The notes under the pieces are model-generated. The model worked only from the letters and a program-made list of their open reading frames with translations, was not told the DNA's origin and searched no databases. The position numbers and the translations under genes are program-made. Below, piece by piece: positions 36,455 through 45,112 of a stretch of 64,000 nucleotides of DNA. This DNA comes from Woeseiaceae bacterium (GTDB taxonomy: Bacteria > Pseudomonadota > Gammaproteobacteria > Steroidobacterales > Woeseiaceae), in contig JAOIZZ010000004.1 in NCBI GenBank assembly GCA_028227395.1, forward strand, positions 62,001 through 126,000. The letters are read 5' to 3'. Every line of letters begins with the position of its first letter. Positions within the stretch are counted from its first letter, which is position 1.

Positions 36455-37705
36455 TCATCTCTCATGAAGCACTTGCTTTAATGGGTTATCTTTTTTCAAC
36501 AAGACAAGGCCAGTGAAAAGAATATTTAACCCTACATACAGTATAAAAAACTGAGTAGCCAGAAGATTAAGATTCATGAATGGTGAAAGCGTTATCAAAC
36601 ACAAAAGTGTAATCGAGAACACAAAAAAAGATTTAAACGTAAACCATCCATTTTGGATCAAAATTCCAGTAAAGGTCGAGCAAATAACAGTGATAATGGC
36701 ATAAAAAAGAGTATCTATTCTTTGCTGTTGAGCTAGAGTTAACAGAACAACTGCAGAAGCCCCGATTAACATAATCAATTGGAATATTGTAAAATACCTC
36801 ATTGATAGCGTCATGGCTGGATTGTATTTTTTAGGAGTCATAATAGTCGAATCACCAAGAGCTTTAGCTGCAAGATCATCTGGTTTCCAATTAGTTTTTG
36901 CGTACCAGATTTTAAATTTATCAGATGTTTTCTTGGTCTCAAATGTATCTTTTATCATTTGATAAAAAACTTGCACATTTGCCCAGATAGGATTCCAACT
37001 TTTTAGCTCTGACACAGTTCCATAGACTGGCTTGATCGAATCAACTTCTGCAATATAGGTGCCAAAGAACCTATCCCATAGAATAAATACACCGCCATAA
37101 TTTGCATCAATATATTCTTTATTTTTTGCATGATGTACGCCATGATTCATTGGAGTGACAAATATTTTTTCCATCCAACCAAGGTGACCAATATGCCTAG
37201 TATGGACCCAAAATTGATAAACTAAATTAACTCCAGCCACGGAAACAAAAACCTCACCAGGTATACCTATCATGATCATTGGAAGGAAGAAAATCCATTT
37301 CCAGATAAAACCAGTGCTCGTTTGTCTTAATGCTGTTGCCAAATTAAAATCTTCGCCATGATGATGGACAACATGAGTCGCCCAAAGAATCCTTATTTCG
37401 TGATGTAATCGATGCATCCAGTAGTAACAAAGATCATATAAAACAAAAGCTATTAGCCAGGTAATTACTTCATTTTTTGGCATTAAATCAATATTGAATT
37501 GTTCTGCAAAATAAATAAATATGGCGCCTTGAAAGCCCAGATTAAGTATGACTGGAAAACGGCTAATTAAACCGATTGAAATGCTGGTAAATGCATCATT
37601 AATTCGATACGTATTTTTCTTTTTCACTATTCCATAGACAAGCTCAATCAATATCAGTATAAAAAATACTGGAATTGCTAAAAATATTATTATTGATTTA
37701 TCCAT
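36455..37705 (-). CDS. Fatty-acid hydroxylase/sterol desaturase superfamily protein, AGMO-like
   Basis: Integral membrane di-iron oxygenase. Histidine boxes HRLHH, THVVHHHGEDF and NHGVHHAKN match the FA_hydroxylase domain, and RQTSTG and the TPMNHGVHHAKN context resemble alkylglycerol monooxygenase (AGMO/TMEM195), which cleaves ether lipids. About four N-terminal helices precede the boxes; the C-terminal part adds two to three helices after residue 310. It sits between a secreted dienelactone hydrolase (17 nt) and the isomerase gene (27 nt). Substrate uncertain. Confidence 0.87.
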   Translation of the reverse strand: MDKSIIIFLAIPVFFILILIELVYGIVKKKNTYRINDAFTSISIGLISRFPVILNLGFQGAIFIYFAEQFNIDLMPKNEVITWLIAFVLYDLCYYWMHRLHHEIRILWATHVVHHHGEDFNLATALRQTSTGFIWKWIFFLPMIMIGIPGEVFVSVAGVNLVYQFWVHTRHIGHLGWMEKIFVTPMNHGVHHAKNKEYIDANYGGVFILWDRFFGTYIAEVDSIKPVYGTVSELKSWNPIWANVQVFYQMIKDTFETKKTSDKFKIWYAKTNWKPDDLAAKALGDSTIMTPKKYNPAMTLSMRYFTIFQLIMLIGASAVVLLTLAQQQRIDTLFYAIITVICSTFTGILIQNGWFTFKSFFVFSITLLCLITLSPFMNLNLLATQFFILYVGLNILFTGLVLLKKDNPLKQVLHER

Positions 37706-37722
37706 TTAATTATTCACAAAGA

Positions 37723-38526
37723 TTAAGTCGAAAGATTATTATGCAAAAACGTCTTTAGGCGCTTCCATGCATCAATAGCAGGCAAAGTATTTGTTTCTGG
37801 ATCTCGGTCAACATGCAGCCAGAAACCATGATTCACTTCATCATAAATATGAACATCGTTATTAATACCAATGGCATCGAGAGTTTCGACAAATTGTTCT
37901 ACTTCTGCGACTGGTATACCACGATCATTGCGAGCAAATGTTCCATAGAAATCATGCTCAACATGCCTTAGACGTTCAGGGTCATTCACCAATCTTCCAT
38001 AGAAAATTGCAGTTCCCTCATGATCATCACCGCCCATTGCAAAAGATAAAGCGACCCCTCCACCATAGCACCATCCTATAGTTGCCACTTTACCATTACT
38101 ATCATCTCTAGATTTCAGCATTTGAACTGCTGCATTCAAATTATCTATAATAATGCTCGGTTGTGCCAGTGTCTCTTGAACTAAGCGCATATTTTCATTG
38201 CGATTCTGCCCAATTCTTCCACTATACAAATCCACTGCCATCGCCATGTAACCTTCTTTTGCAAACGAATCCGCAGTCTCTTTAACCCTTTTCGACAAAC
38301 CATTCCATTCATGGATTAGTATTACTGAAGGATGGGGCCCTAGACCTTGTGGCATGGAAAGATAACCCTTAGTCAAGGCATCTGATTGATAGTAATTAAT
38401 CATCCTGCCCTGAAGTGGTTCTCCTGCCCCAATGATTGAGGACGGTAAAACATCATTCTTACTTTCATCAGAAAAAGTAGTTTCAACGAAAGTGAACAAA
38501 AATAAAGCTAGGTAAAATATCTTCAT
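37723..38526 (-). CDS. Dienelactone hydrolase family protein with signal peptide
   Basis: Alpha/beta hydrolase with a cleavable signal (MKIFYLALFLFTFVETTFSDE), so periplasmic. Nucleophile elbow GWCYGGG with Cys, and His in EVNHGFWLH; LIHEWNGL follows the family oxyanion pattern. It is the first gene of the six-gene minus-strand run. A Fur-like palindrome lies about 95-120 nt upstream. Substrate unknown. Confidence 0.86.
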   Translation of the reverse strand: MKIFYLALFLFTFVETTFSDESKNDVLPSSIIGAGEPLQGRMINYYQSDALTKGYLSMPQGLGPHPSVILIHEWNGLSKRVKETADSFAKEGYMAMAVDLYSGRIGQNRNENMRLVQETLAQPSIIIDNLNAAVQMLKSRDDSNGKVATIGWCYGGGVALSFAMGGDDHEGTAIFYGRLVNDPERLRHVEHDFYGTFARNDRGIPVAEVEQFVETLDAIGINNDVHIYDEVNHGFWLHVDRDPETNTLPAIDAWKRLKTFLHNNLST

Positions 38527-38620
38527 TGTCTAATTTGACCATGAATATAAATAAATATCATTATATTATCCTCTCACGTCTTTTTACTTTAGATCATCTT
38601 AAGTATTAAAAATATTACCT

Positions 38621-38645
38621 GTTAATGAGAATAATTATCATTAAC
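38621..38645. promoter_or_regulatory. Probable Fur box (25-bp near-perfect palindrome)
   Basis: The palindrome has outer arms GTTAATGA and TCATTAAC; 11 of 12 base pairs are complementary. The core AATGAGAATAATTATCATT is a textbook Fur-box form for gammaproteobacteria. It lies in the divergent gap, 47 nt before the ATG at 38692 and 95 nt before the hydrolase start at 38526, so it could iron-regulate either or both. It rests on pattern match only. Confidence 0.75.
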
Positions 38646-38691
38646 ATTGTCAGTAGTAATATTTTTATCGAAAAAAGGCTAATTTAAAATA

Positions 38692-39042
38692 ATGTTTAAT
38701 CGTTCCAGATGCACTAAATTAGCCCCTGATGAGATAACGTTAATGTCGGATTATCGGGCCGATAAAAAAGTGGCCGATCATAATGTTAAGCACATTGAAA
38801 GCCTAATTGAGAATAGTAGTAGAAAACCGAATAATTTTTTATTTTCAAGCACAAATCTTTATGATTTTTTTAATAAGATATTTTTAACCTATTATCAATG
38901 GTGCAGTAAAAATGGAGTTTGTTTTACCTGCTCATTAAACCAAATGATTGATTTAGTAATTAAAAGAAAATCATCTAGTAAATACACCAATCAATTAGAT
39001 GACTCAGGCCAAACACATCAAAGTTCGCGTAGCTTGCACTAA
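38692..39042 (+). CDS. Hypothetical 116-residue protein downstream of Fur-like box
   Basis: Soluble polypeptide with no recognised family. It contains four cysteines, three of them in YYQWCSKNGVCFTCSL (a C-x5-C-x2-C cluster), and a charged N-terminal half (DYRADKKVADHNVKHIESL). The ATG follows AAGG. No shadow gene exists on the other strand in this stretch, and the upstream Fur-like site supports a real, iron-regulated gene. The cysteine cluster could hold a metal, but that is speculation. Confidence 0.5.
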   Translation: MFNRSRCTKLAPDEITLMSDYRADKKVADHNVKHIESLIENSSRKPNNFLFSSTNLYDFFNKIFLTYYQWCSKNGVCFTCSLNQMIDLVIKRKSSSKYTNQLDDSGQTHQSSRSLH

Positions 39043-39060
39043 CTGAGCTGATCTAATAAT

Positions 39061-39137
39061 TGGTGTCCCGAAGAGGATTCGAACCTCTGACCCCAAGGTT
39101 AGGAACCTTGTGCTCTATCCAACTGAGCTACCGGGAC
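39061..39137 (-). tRNA. tRNA-Arg (anticodon CCU)
   Basis: A 77-nt cloverleaf with encoded CCA. Acceptor GTCCCGG pairs with TCGGGAC, D-arm AGCTCAGTTGGATAGAGC, anticodon arm CAAGG-TTCCTAA-CCTTG giving anticodon CCU for the AGG codon, and T-arm AGAGGTTCGAATCCTCT. All stems are complete. Confidence 0.96.
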
Positions 39138-39228
39138 ATAATATTATTTCAATATGGCTGAATTATACTGTTTATTAGATTAATTTCGCTTATTATATTA
39201 ATTCGAATCTAATAATGAATATGAATCT

Positions 39229-39684
39229 ATGTCTCACATCATAAGAATGGGCGAACCAAAAGACATTGCAACTCTTGCTGAGAATAATATTTCTATGGCA
39301 ATGGAAACTGAAAATAAAATACTCGACAAAAACACCATATCAAAAGGCGTCTCGTCAATAATCAATGATCGCACAAAAGGCATCTACTGGGTCATGGAAA
39401 TTGGTGGTAATTTAGTAGGGCAACTCATGATTACTTATGAATGGAGTGACTGGCGAAATGGGACTATGTGGTGGATACAAAGCGTATATGTTCCTAAAAT
39501 GTACCGCAGGCAGGGTATTTATTCCTCACTTTATGAAAATCTAGTTAATTTGGCCAATTCTGATCCTGATTGTTGCGGCATAAGGCTTTATGTAGAAAAA
39601 AACAATACACGCGCTGCAGAAACATATTCGAAATTAGGGATGGTAAATGCGGGTTATGAAATCATGGAATTTAGTAAAAATTAA
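39229..39684 (+). CDS. GNAT-family N-acetyltransferase
   Basis: GNAT acyltransferase of 151 residues. Acetyl-CoA-binding motif A reads VYVPKMYRRQGIYSSLYENL, with the RxxG segment RRQGIY. Strand and helix motifs ENNTRAAETYSKLGM follow. Substrate unknown. Monocistronic; starts 91 nt after the tRNA-Arg 5' end on the opposite strand. Confidence 0.87.
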   Translation: MSHIIRMGEPKDIATLAENNISMAMETENKILDKNTISKGVSSIINDRTKGIYWVMEIGGNLVGQLMITYEWSDWRNGTMWWIQSVYVPKMYRRQGIYSSLYENLVNLANSDPDCCGIRLYVEKNNTRAAETYSKLGMVNAGYEIMEFSKN

Positions 39685-39709
39685 AATATCACTTTACCTG
39701 CCCTTCTCT

Positions 39710-40315
39710 TTATTTGACTGATCTTACTGATTCGTCTGGGTCATATGGTGTCCCATAGCGCAGTCTAATTGTTTTTGTTTTTCCAAACCAAGGAATCGAA
39801 ACGATATACAAATTATCGTACTCAGTATCCTCAATTTTTGGCACCGATTTACTTGCACCAAGCTCAGCCATTAAATCTGCAAGGGTGTCGCTATGCCCTA
39901 CCACTAGAATAATCTTACCTTTATGATTGCTTAAGATTCTTTCTAATACTTGCTCGTGTTCATTTTTATTATATTCGAATATAGGCAACCCAAGGACTTC
40001 AGCCAAGGGCTTTACAGTGTCCATGTTTCTTTTATAAGAAGTTGAATATATCGCATCGATACCAGCCACAACATCTGCATCTCGCATTTGCCTTGTTAAT
40101 TCAAAGACACGGCGTTCTCCAGCTTTAGTGAGACCAGGATCTTCAGTGACTGTAAGATCTTTCTCAGCATGACGTACAAAAATAATGGTTGTGGTGGCTT
40201 GTGATTCAAAAAACCAAGCTAATCCAATAGCTGCTGCGACATACAAGATAGCAATCTGAAGCCGTCTTTGCCGACGTTTCTTTCTTTTCAAGTCTTGCAA
40301 TTGGCTATTCACCAT
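39710..40315 (-). CDS. Histidine-phosphatase (phosphoglycerate-mutase-like) superfamily protein, membrane anchored
   Basis: Branch with catalytic FVRHAEK, an N-terminal transmembrane helix (about 19-38) after a very basic stretch, and ILVVGHSDT carrying the second active-site His. Predicted type II membrane protein with the catalytic domain in the periplasm. Substrate not evident. It follows the small membrane-protein gene by 36 nt on the same strand. Confidence 0.85.
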   Translation of the reverse strand: MVNSQLQDLKRKKRRQRRLQIAILYVAAAIGLAWFFESQATTTIIFVRHAEKDLTVTEDPGLTKAGERRVFELTRQMRDADVVAGIDAIYSTSYKRNMDTVKPLAEVLGLPIFEYNKNEHEQVLERILSNHKGKIILVVGHSDTLADLMAELGASKSVPKIEDTEYDNLYIVSIPWFGKTKTIRLRYGTPYDPDESVRSVK

Positions 40316-40351
40316 GACAGATAACTTTTCCTCAACATATAAATCTAATTA

Positions 40352-40642
40352 TTAAGATTTTTTATTTTTAACTTCACTATATTCGCCCTCAAGAATATCA
40401 GGCTCATTTTCTCTTTGATTTTTATTTCTTGGAGAATGTTCATTGAATTTCCCAATTTTTCTTTTTAACCACCAAAAGCGAATGGCTATAACTGATGAGG
40501 CAAGTAAAACAAAACCACCCAAAATAACGAATGCGACGACACCGACAAAAGCTAAAATACTAAGAGTAATAATACCAACAACCGCCATCGCAACTTTTGC
40601 AAATGGACTCTGATTGTAAGTTTTTCCGTTTATTTTAATCAT
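40352..40642 (-). CDS. Hypothetical small membrane protein
   Basis: A 96-residue protein: short polar N-terminus, a long hydrophobic region (about 16-55) that could form two helices, then a basic turn (WWLKRKIGK) and an acidic hydrophilic C-terminus. No family recognised. Probably co-transcribed with the membrane-anchored phosphatase downstream. Confidence 0.65.
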   Translation of the reverse strand: MIKINGKTYNQSPFAKVAMAVVGIITLSILAFVGVVAFVILGGFVLLASSVIAIRFWWLKRKIGKFNEHSPRNKNQRENEPDILEGEYSEVKNKKS

Positions 40643-40735
40643 TATTTATTTTAGTTTAATCTGGCCTAAGACACTAGAGATATAATGCATAACCTTTGTC
40701 GTATATTTTATCGTAATGTATATTTAAAAGTTTGT

Positions 40736-40764
40736 TTGACACGGTTTAGTATTTATTTTTCAAT
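40736..40764 (+). promoter_or_regulatory. Candidate promoter of the S9 peptidase gene
   Basis: Perfect -35 TTGACA at 40736-40741, 17 nt from TTCAAT at 40759-40764 (four of six -10 matches). It lies in the divergent gap, about 82 nt before the peptidase ATG. Proposed by eye. Confidence 0.35.
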
Positions 40765-40845
40765 GAAAGAATAAATTTTATAATAATTACCTTATAATCC
40801 CGAGCACTCATTTCTTTTGGTCACTAAAACAAGATAGATATTGAT

Positions 40846-42927
40846 ATGAAAAAATTAACAGAGCTATCATTAATAATTTTAATTTTACTATACAGTAATC
40901 ATAATTACGCAAATAATACTGAAAAGTTAGGCTTTAATTCAAGCGATATATATAGAATAAAAGATACTCATTCTCTTGATCTATCTTCATCTGCGAAATT
41001 ATTACTCTATGTGACCACTGCGGCTAACGAGGACAAGGATAATTACAGCTCTTCATTGTGGTTGCATAATACTGTAAAAAAACAATTAAAAGCGGTCATA
41101 AAAAACTCTGTTTCTCTGGAGCAACCTAGATTTTCACCAAATGAAAAATATATTGCTTATTTAGCTGCTGGGAAAGGCCGAACTTCTGATTTTCAGCAAT
41201 TGTGGCTATTAAATACAAAAAGCAAAGCTAAGCGACAACTCACGAAAATAGAGAATAATATTACTGATTTTCAGTGGTCCCCAGATAGTCAGAAAATTGC
41301 ATTGGTTATAAGTACAAAAGCGAAAATGAAAGTAAAAGAAGGGACGCCATTACCTTATGTAATTGATCGCTTTCAATTTAAAAAAGATGGTTATGAATAT
41401 CTCGGTAATGAACAACATCATATCCATGTAATATCTGTTAAAACAAAAAAAATCAACCAAATAACGGATGGTTTATTCAATGAAAAGCTTCCAGCCTGGT
41501 CTCCAGATGGTACTAAAATAGCTTACACGTCAAAAAAAGGAGATTTTGATAGGCATAATAATTGGGATATCTATATTACTGATTTGGAATCAAACTCATC
41601 TCAACTGACGACACATTCTGGCGCTGACGCAGATCCAGATTGGGGCTCAAGGCCGCAATGGAGTCCAGATGGTACTAAAATTGCTTACATGAGAAACGGG
41701 GATCCCAATTTACTTTGGTATTCAATAATTCAAGTAGCTATTATTGATGTCGATACCAGAAAAACAGAATTAATAACTCAAAGTCTAGATAGAAATACTA
41801 CTTTTCCAGCATGGGGTAAGAACGATAATGAGCTATTTTTTGTTTTAGAGGATGATACTAATAGTCAGCTTGTCCGTTACACAAATAACATTTCTGACTT
41901 TTGCAAACACACCTCATCTATGGATATCGACAGTTATTCAACCGAGCAATTATGCGATTATTGGCAGCCATCAATCGAACTAATCACTACCAAAGAGTAC
42001 TTTATTTCGAATTATTCAAAGGATTTTGTTGTTAAAAATGGAACCATAGCACTAAATATAGCAACATCTAAAGCGCCAAAAGAAATATTCTTAATCACTG
42101 ATAATGGTCTAGAGCAAATTTCCAGTCATAACAATAAATTCTTGGATACTAGAATTTTTAACCCGATAGAATATATCTCCTATAAAAGCTTTGATGGAAC
42201 CAAGATCAATGGAATGATGGTTAAACCAATTGATTTCAATCCAGATAAAAAATATCCACTAATAATCCGGATTCATGGAGGTCCAGTCTCACAATATGAT
42301 TTACAGTTTTACCTTCAATGGCAAATATTTGCTAGTAATGACTATATTGTATTAGCGGTAAACCCAAGAGGTAGCTCGGGTCGAGGTGAAAATTTCCAGA
42401 AAGCCATCTATGGAGATTGGGGTAATATCGATGGTCAAGATATTATGGCAGCTGCTGATTATGCAATCTCATCTGGATTTATTGACGAAGAAAAGCTTGG
42501 AATTGGTGGTTGGAGTTACGGATCGATGCTAACCAATTATGTGATCGCAAAGGACAATCGTTTTAAAGCTGCTACATCTGGAGCTGGCATCAGTAATATA
42601 TTGAGTGGATTTGGTGATGACCAATATATTAGAGAATATATAATAGAGCTCGGACTCCCATGGGAGGATACCGAAAAATGGTTAAATGCTTCCACTCCTT
42701 TCTTTAATGCCAATAAAATAACTACACCAACACTATTTTTGGTAGGAGAAAAAGATTATAACGTCCCATTAATTGGCTCAGAACAAATGTATCAGGCATT
42801 GAAATACCTATCAATACCTACTCAACTTATTATTTATCCGGATGAGCATCACTCATTCAGCACGCCTAGTTACGAGCAAGATGTGCTGGATAGATATCTA
42901 GATTGGTATAAAAAATACCTTTATTAA
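40846..42927 (+). CDS. S9-family (prolyl oligopeptidase-type) serine peptidase with beta-propeller
   Basis: Secreted peptidase: signal peptide (residues 1-22, NHNYANN), N-terminal TolB-like beta-propeller repeats (RFSPNEKYIAYLA, WSPDSQKIALV, WSPDGTKIAYTS, WSPDGTKIAYMR), and a C-terminal alpha/beta-hydrolase. Catalytic residues are Ser in GGWSYGS, Asp in GEKDYNVP and His in DEHHSF. Relatives are dipeptidyl- or acylaminoacyl-peptidases. Exact specificity unknown. Confidence 0.92.
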   Translation: MKKLTELSLIILILLYSNHNYANNTEKLGFNSSDIYRIKDTHSLDLSSSAKLLLYVTTAANEDKDNYSSSLWLHNTVKKQLKAVIKNSVSLEQPRFSPNEKYIAYLAAGKGRTSDFQQLWLLNTKSKAKRQLTKIENNITDFQWSPDSQKIALVISTKAKMKVKEGTPLPYVIDRFQFKKDGYEYLGNEQHHIHVISVKTKKINQITDGLFNEKLPAWSPDGTKIAYTSKKGDFDRHNNWDIYITDLESNSSQLTTHSGADADPDWGSRPQWSPDGTKIAYMRNGDPNLLWYSIIQVAIIDVDTRKTELITQSLDRNTTFPAWGKNDNELFFVLEDDTNSQLVRYTNNISDFCKHTSSMDIDSYSTEQLCDYWQPSIELITTKEYFISNYSKDFVVKNGTIALNIATSKAPKEIFLITDNGLEQISSHNNKFLDTRIFNPIEYISYKSFDGTKINGMMVKPIDFNPDKKYPLIIRIHGGPVSQYDLQFYLQWQIFASNDYIVLAVNPRGSSGRGENFQKAIYGDWGNIDGQDIMAAADYAISSGFIDEEKLGIGGWSYGSMLTNYVIAKDNRFKAATSGAGISNILSGFGDDQYIREYIIELGLPWEDTEKWLNASTPFFNANKITTPTLFLVGEKDYNVPLIGSEQMYQALKYLSIPTQLIIYPDEHHSFSTPSYEQDVLDRYLDWYKKYLY

Positions 42928-42947
42928 CATTTAATTATAATTAATTT

Positions 42948-43367
42948 CTAAGGTAAAGGTTTATATGCAATCACCTTAATTTCAATTAAAATTAACGGAT
43001 GAGGTAACTGATGAACAGCAACCGTTGTTCTTGTTGGGCCATTCTGATCAAAGTAATTTCCATAGGCCTCGTTATAGCCTTTAAAGTCATTCATATTTAC
43101 CAGGAAACTCGTTAAATCTACAACGTCCTTCAAGCTTGCAGCTTCAGAAGACAGTATATCGTCAATATTTTCAAGGACAGCTTTTGTTTGCTCGCTGATA
43201 TCAAGCTCTGTATTCCCCATTTCATCTACTGTTGCACCCCGAAAACTACCATCCACTCTTCTAGAGGAAACGCCAGAAACAAATAATAAGTCTCCCACCC
43301 TTTTGATGTGCGGATATTTTCCCCTGGGTTTTGCTTTATCACTTAAAGTTGTTGCTGTTGTTGTCAT
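42948..43367 (-). CDS. RidA/YjgF family protein, 2-aminomuconate-deaminase-like
   Basis: A 139-residue RidA-fold deaminase. PRGKYPHIKRVGDLLFVSGVSSRR and YFDQNGPTRTTVAVHQLPHP resemble 2-aminomuconate deaminase more than generic RidA. The conserved Arg of the active site is in GPTRTTV. The ATG at 43367 has a GAGAG ribosome site; the frame also extends to a TTG at 43379. It follows the HpaB-type monooxygenase by 28 nt. A role in ring-cleavage product deamination is inferred. Confidence 0.85.
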   Translation of the reverse strand: MTTTATTLSDKAKPRGKYPHIKRVGDLLFVSGVSSRRVDGSFRGATVDEMGNTELDISEQTKAVLENIDDILSSEAASLKDVVDLTSFLVNMNDFKGYNEAYGNYFDQNGPTRTTVAVHQLPHPLILIEIKVIAYKPLP

Positions 43368-43395
43368 ATTTACTCTCAATGAATATAAAAATGAA

Positions 43396-44958
43396 TTATA
43401 ACTTGCCTATTATCGAAATATCACTTCCGTCATGATAACTATCACCAACCCAACCATTTTCATCGTAATCGCTCATACAAGCCTCTGCTAATGCCTCCAT
43501 TTCAGTTAAAGCGCCTGTTCCTTTTGCACTCATGAGAGCTGAGATTCTAATTAACTCATGGTTACCGGCGTAATTCCTTTCATAAAGTTCATGGCGACCA
43601 CCAAATTCGGTTCCAATTGCATCCCATAACAACTTCATGATTTTTATTCGTTCAACGTGCCCCATGCCCTTGGATCCACGAACGTATTTTTCTAAATATT
43701 TATTAATTTCTGGGTTTTTAAAATCTTGGCTACTCGATGGCAGATAGATAAGACCAGAGGCAACAATTTTCTCAATGATGGCTTTTATTTGTGGGTAAGC
43801 TTCAGTTGAAAAAATTCGGTAGGCAGCTGCTGCTTTGGCGCTTGGGAGAACAGCATCACCCACCCAAGGCTCGGGTGCCCCTGCCATTGCATCAGTCAAT
43901 GACCAAAATAGATTACGCCAACCCACAACCTCACCTAACAAAACTTGCACGCCTCGAAAAGATTCTGTTCCGGTGGCTTTCAAAGCTTTACTTAAAAGAC
44001 CTGTGATAAAATCAAGTTTTACGGACATTCTAGTAGCACTCTGAAAAGTGTACCCATTAACAAAACCAGAGCGAGGGTAAAATGCCTTTAACATTTCTAT
44101 ATCGCGATGAACGAAAACATTTTCCCAAGGTATAAAAGCATTATCAAAAATAAAAATAGCATCATTTTCATCAAAACGACTGGATAATGGGTAATCAAAA
44201 GGTGAGCCAGTTGCGGCTGCATTTAACTCATAAGATGGTCGGCAAATTAATTTAATTCCTGGTGTTCGCATATCAGCAATAAACATAATCGCCATTGAGT
44301 CGTCATTAATCTCAGCAGCCATATTTTGACCAAGGAAATTATAATGTGTCAACGCTGATGATGTTGCCACTACTTTTGCACCAGACACATAAATCCCAGC
44401 ATCGGTTTCTTTATCGATAGATATATAAACATCCTTAACATCATCTGCAATTTTATCTCTATCAATTGGAGGATTTACTAATGCATGATTAATAAATGGG
44501 ACAGCTTCCTGGGAGCGTTTGTACCAGCCCTTGGCATTGCCTGAAAATTTTCCATAAAAATCTGAATTTGCACCAAGTGTATTAGTGAAGCTAGCTTTAT
44601 AATCTGGCGTTCTTCCCATCCATCCATAAGTCATCTTTGCCCATTCCGCCATTGCATCGCGTTGCAAAAATAACTCCTTACTATTTTGAGCATATTTAAA
44701 AAATCGGTGCGTATAACCCCCTGAACCGGTATCAGTTTCACACGTCAATATTTCTTTGGTACTGTCTACATGCAATGCATCATACAATTTAGCTATGGAT
44801 TGCACTGAATTTCTAAACGCAGGGTGCGTTGTCACATCTTTGACACGCTCACCGTATATGTATACCTCACGATCATCTTTTAGAGACTCAATATATTCTT
44901 TTCCATTAAACGGACGATTTTTACCTTCTAATATTTTTTCAGGTGCGTCAAAGCTCAA
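43396..44958 (-). CDS. 4-hydroxyphenylacetate 3-monooxygenase (HpaB/PvcC) family oxygenase component
   Basis: Flavin-dependent (FADH2) monooxygenase of 520 residues. HpaB-type features: PFNGKEYIESLKDDREVYIYGE, CETDTGSGG, RDAMAEWAKMTYGWMGRTPDYKA and IPWENVFVHRD. Aromatic hydroxylation of phenols is the family reaction. It requires reduced FAD from a reductase (HpaC), which is not in the window. With the aminomuconate-deaminase-like gene it suggests breakdown of a hydroxylated or amino-aromatic compound. Confidence 0.9.
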   Translation of the reverse strand: MSFDAPEKILEGKNRPFNGKEYIESLKDDREVYIYGERVKDVTTHPAFRNSVQSIAKLYDALHVDSTKEILTCETDTGSGGYTHRFFKYAQNSKELFLQRDAMAEWAKMTYGWMGRTPDYKASFTNTLGANSDFYGKFSGNAKGWYKRSQEAVPFINHALVNPPIDRDKIADDVKDVYISIDKETDAGIYVSGAKVVATSSALTHYNFLGQNMAAEINDDSMAIMFIADMRTPGIKLICRPSYELNAAATGSPFDYPLSSRFDENDAIFIFDNAFIPWENVFVHRDIEMLKAFYPRSGFVNGYTFQSATRMSVKLDFITGLLSKALKATGTESFRGVQVLLGEVVGWRNLFWSLTDAMAGAPEPWVGDAVLPSAKAAAAYRIFSTEAYPQIKAIIEKIVASGLIYLPSSSQDFKNPEINKYLEKYVRGSKGMGHVERIKIMKLLWDAIGTEFGGRHELYERNYAGNHELIRISALMSAKGTGALTEMEALAEACMSDYDENGWVGDSYHDGSDISIIGKL

Positions 44959-45025
44959 GATGCAATCTCCTAAATTACCTAACTGAGTGTATTTCTTTCT
45001 ATATGCTAGAATTTACGTTACTGAT

Positions 45026-45046
45026 ATTTGTAATGGTCTTACAAAT
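45026..45046. promoter_or_regulatory. Perfect inverted repeat in divergent promoter region, probable regulator operator
   Basis: ATTTGTAA and TTACAAAT, perfect 8-bp arms around TGGTC, lie between the divergent monooxygenase and beta-keto-acid cleavage genes, 67 nt from the + gene and 68 nt from the - gene. The TTGT...ACAA shape is common for GntR/FadR-type dimers. No such regulator gene is present in the window. Confidence 0.6.
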
Positions 45047-45112
45047 AGCTTACTAATACAATTATAAACTAGAATACTTGCTGATTATGTCAATATAAAT
45101 ATAAGGTTAATT

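Noticed and set aside
38527-38691. Extra small ORFs in the Fur-box gap
   Set aside because: No start with ribosome site and adequate length; the palindrome and promoter-like AT stretches explain the gap.
43791-44044. Plus-strand ORFs inside the HpaB gene
   Set aside because: Antisense frames without ribosome sites; HpaB motifs cover the region on the minus strand.
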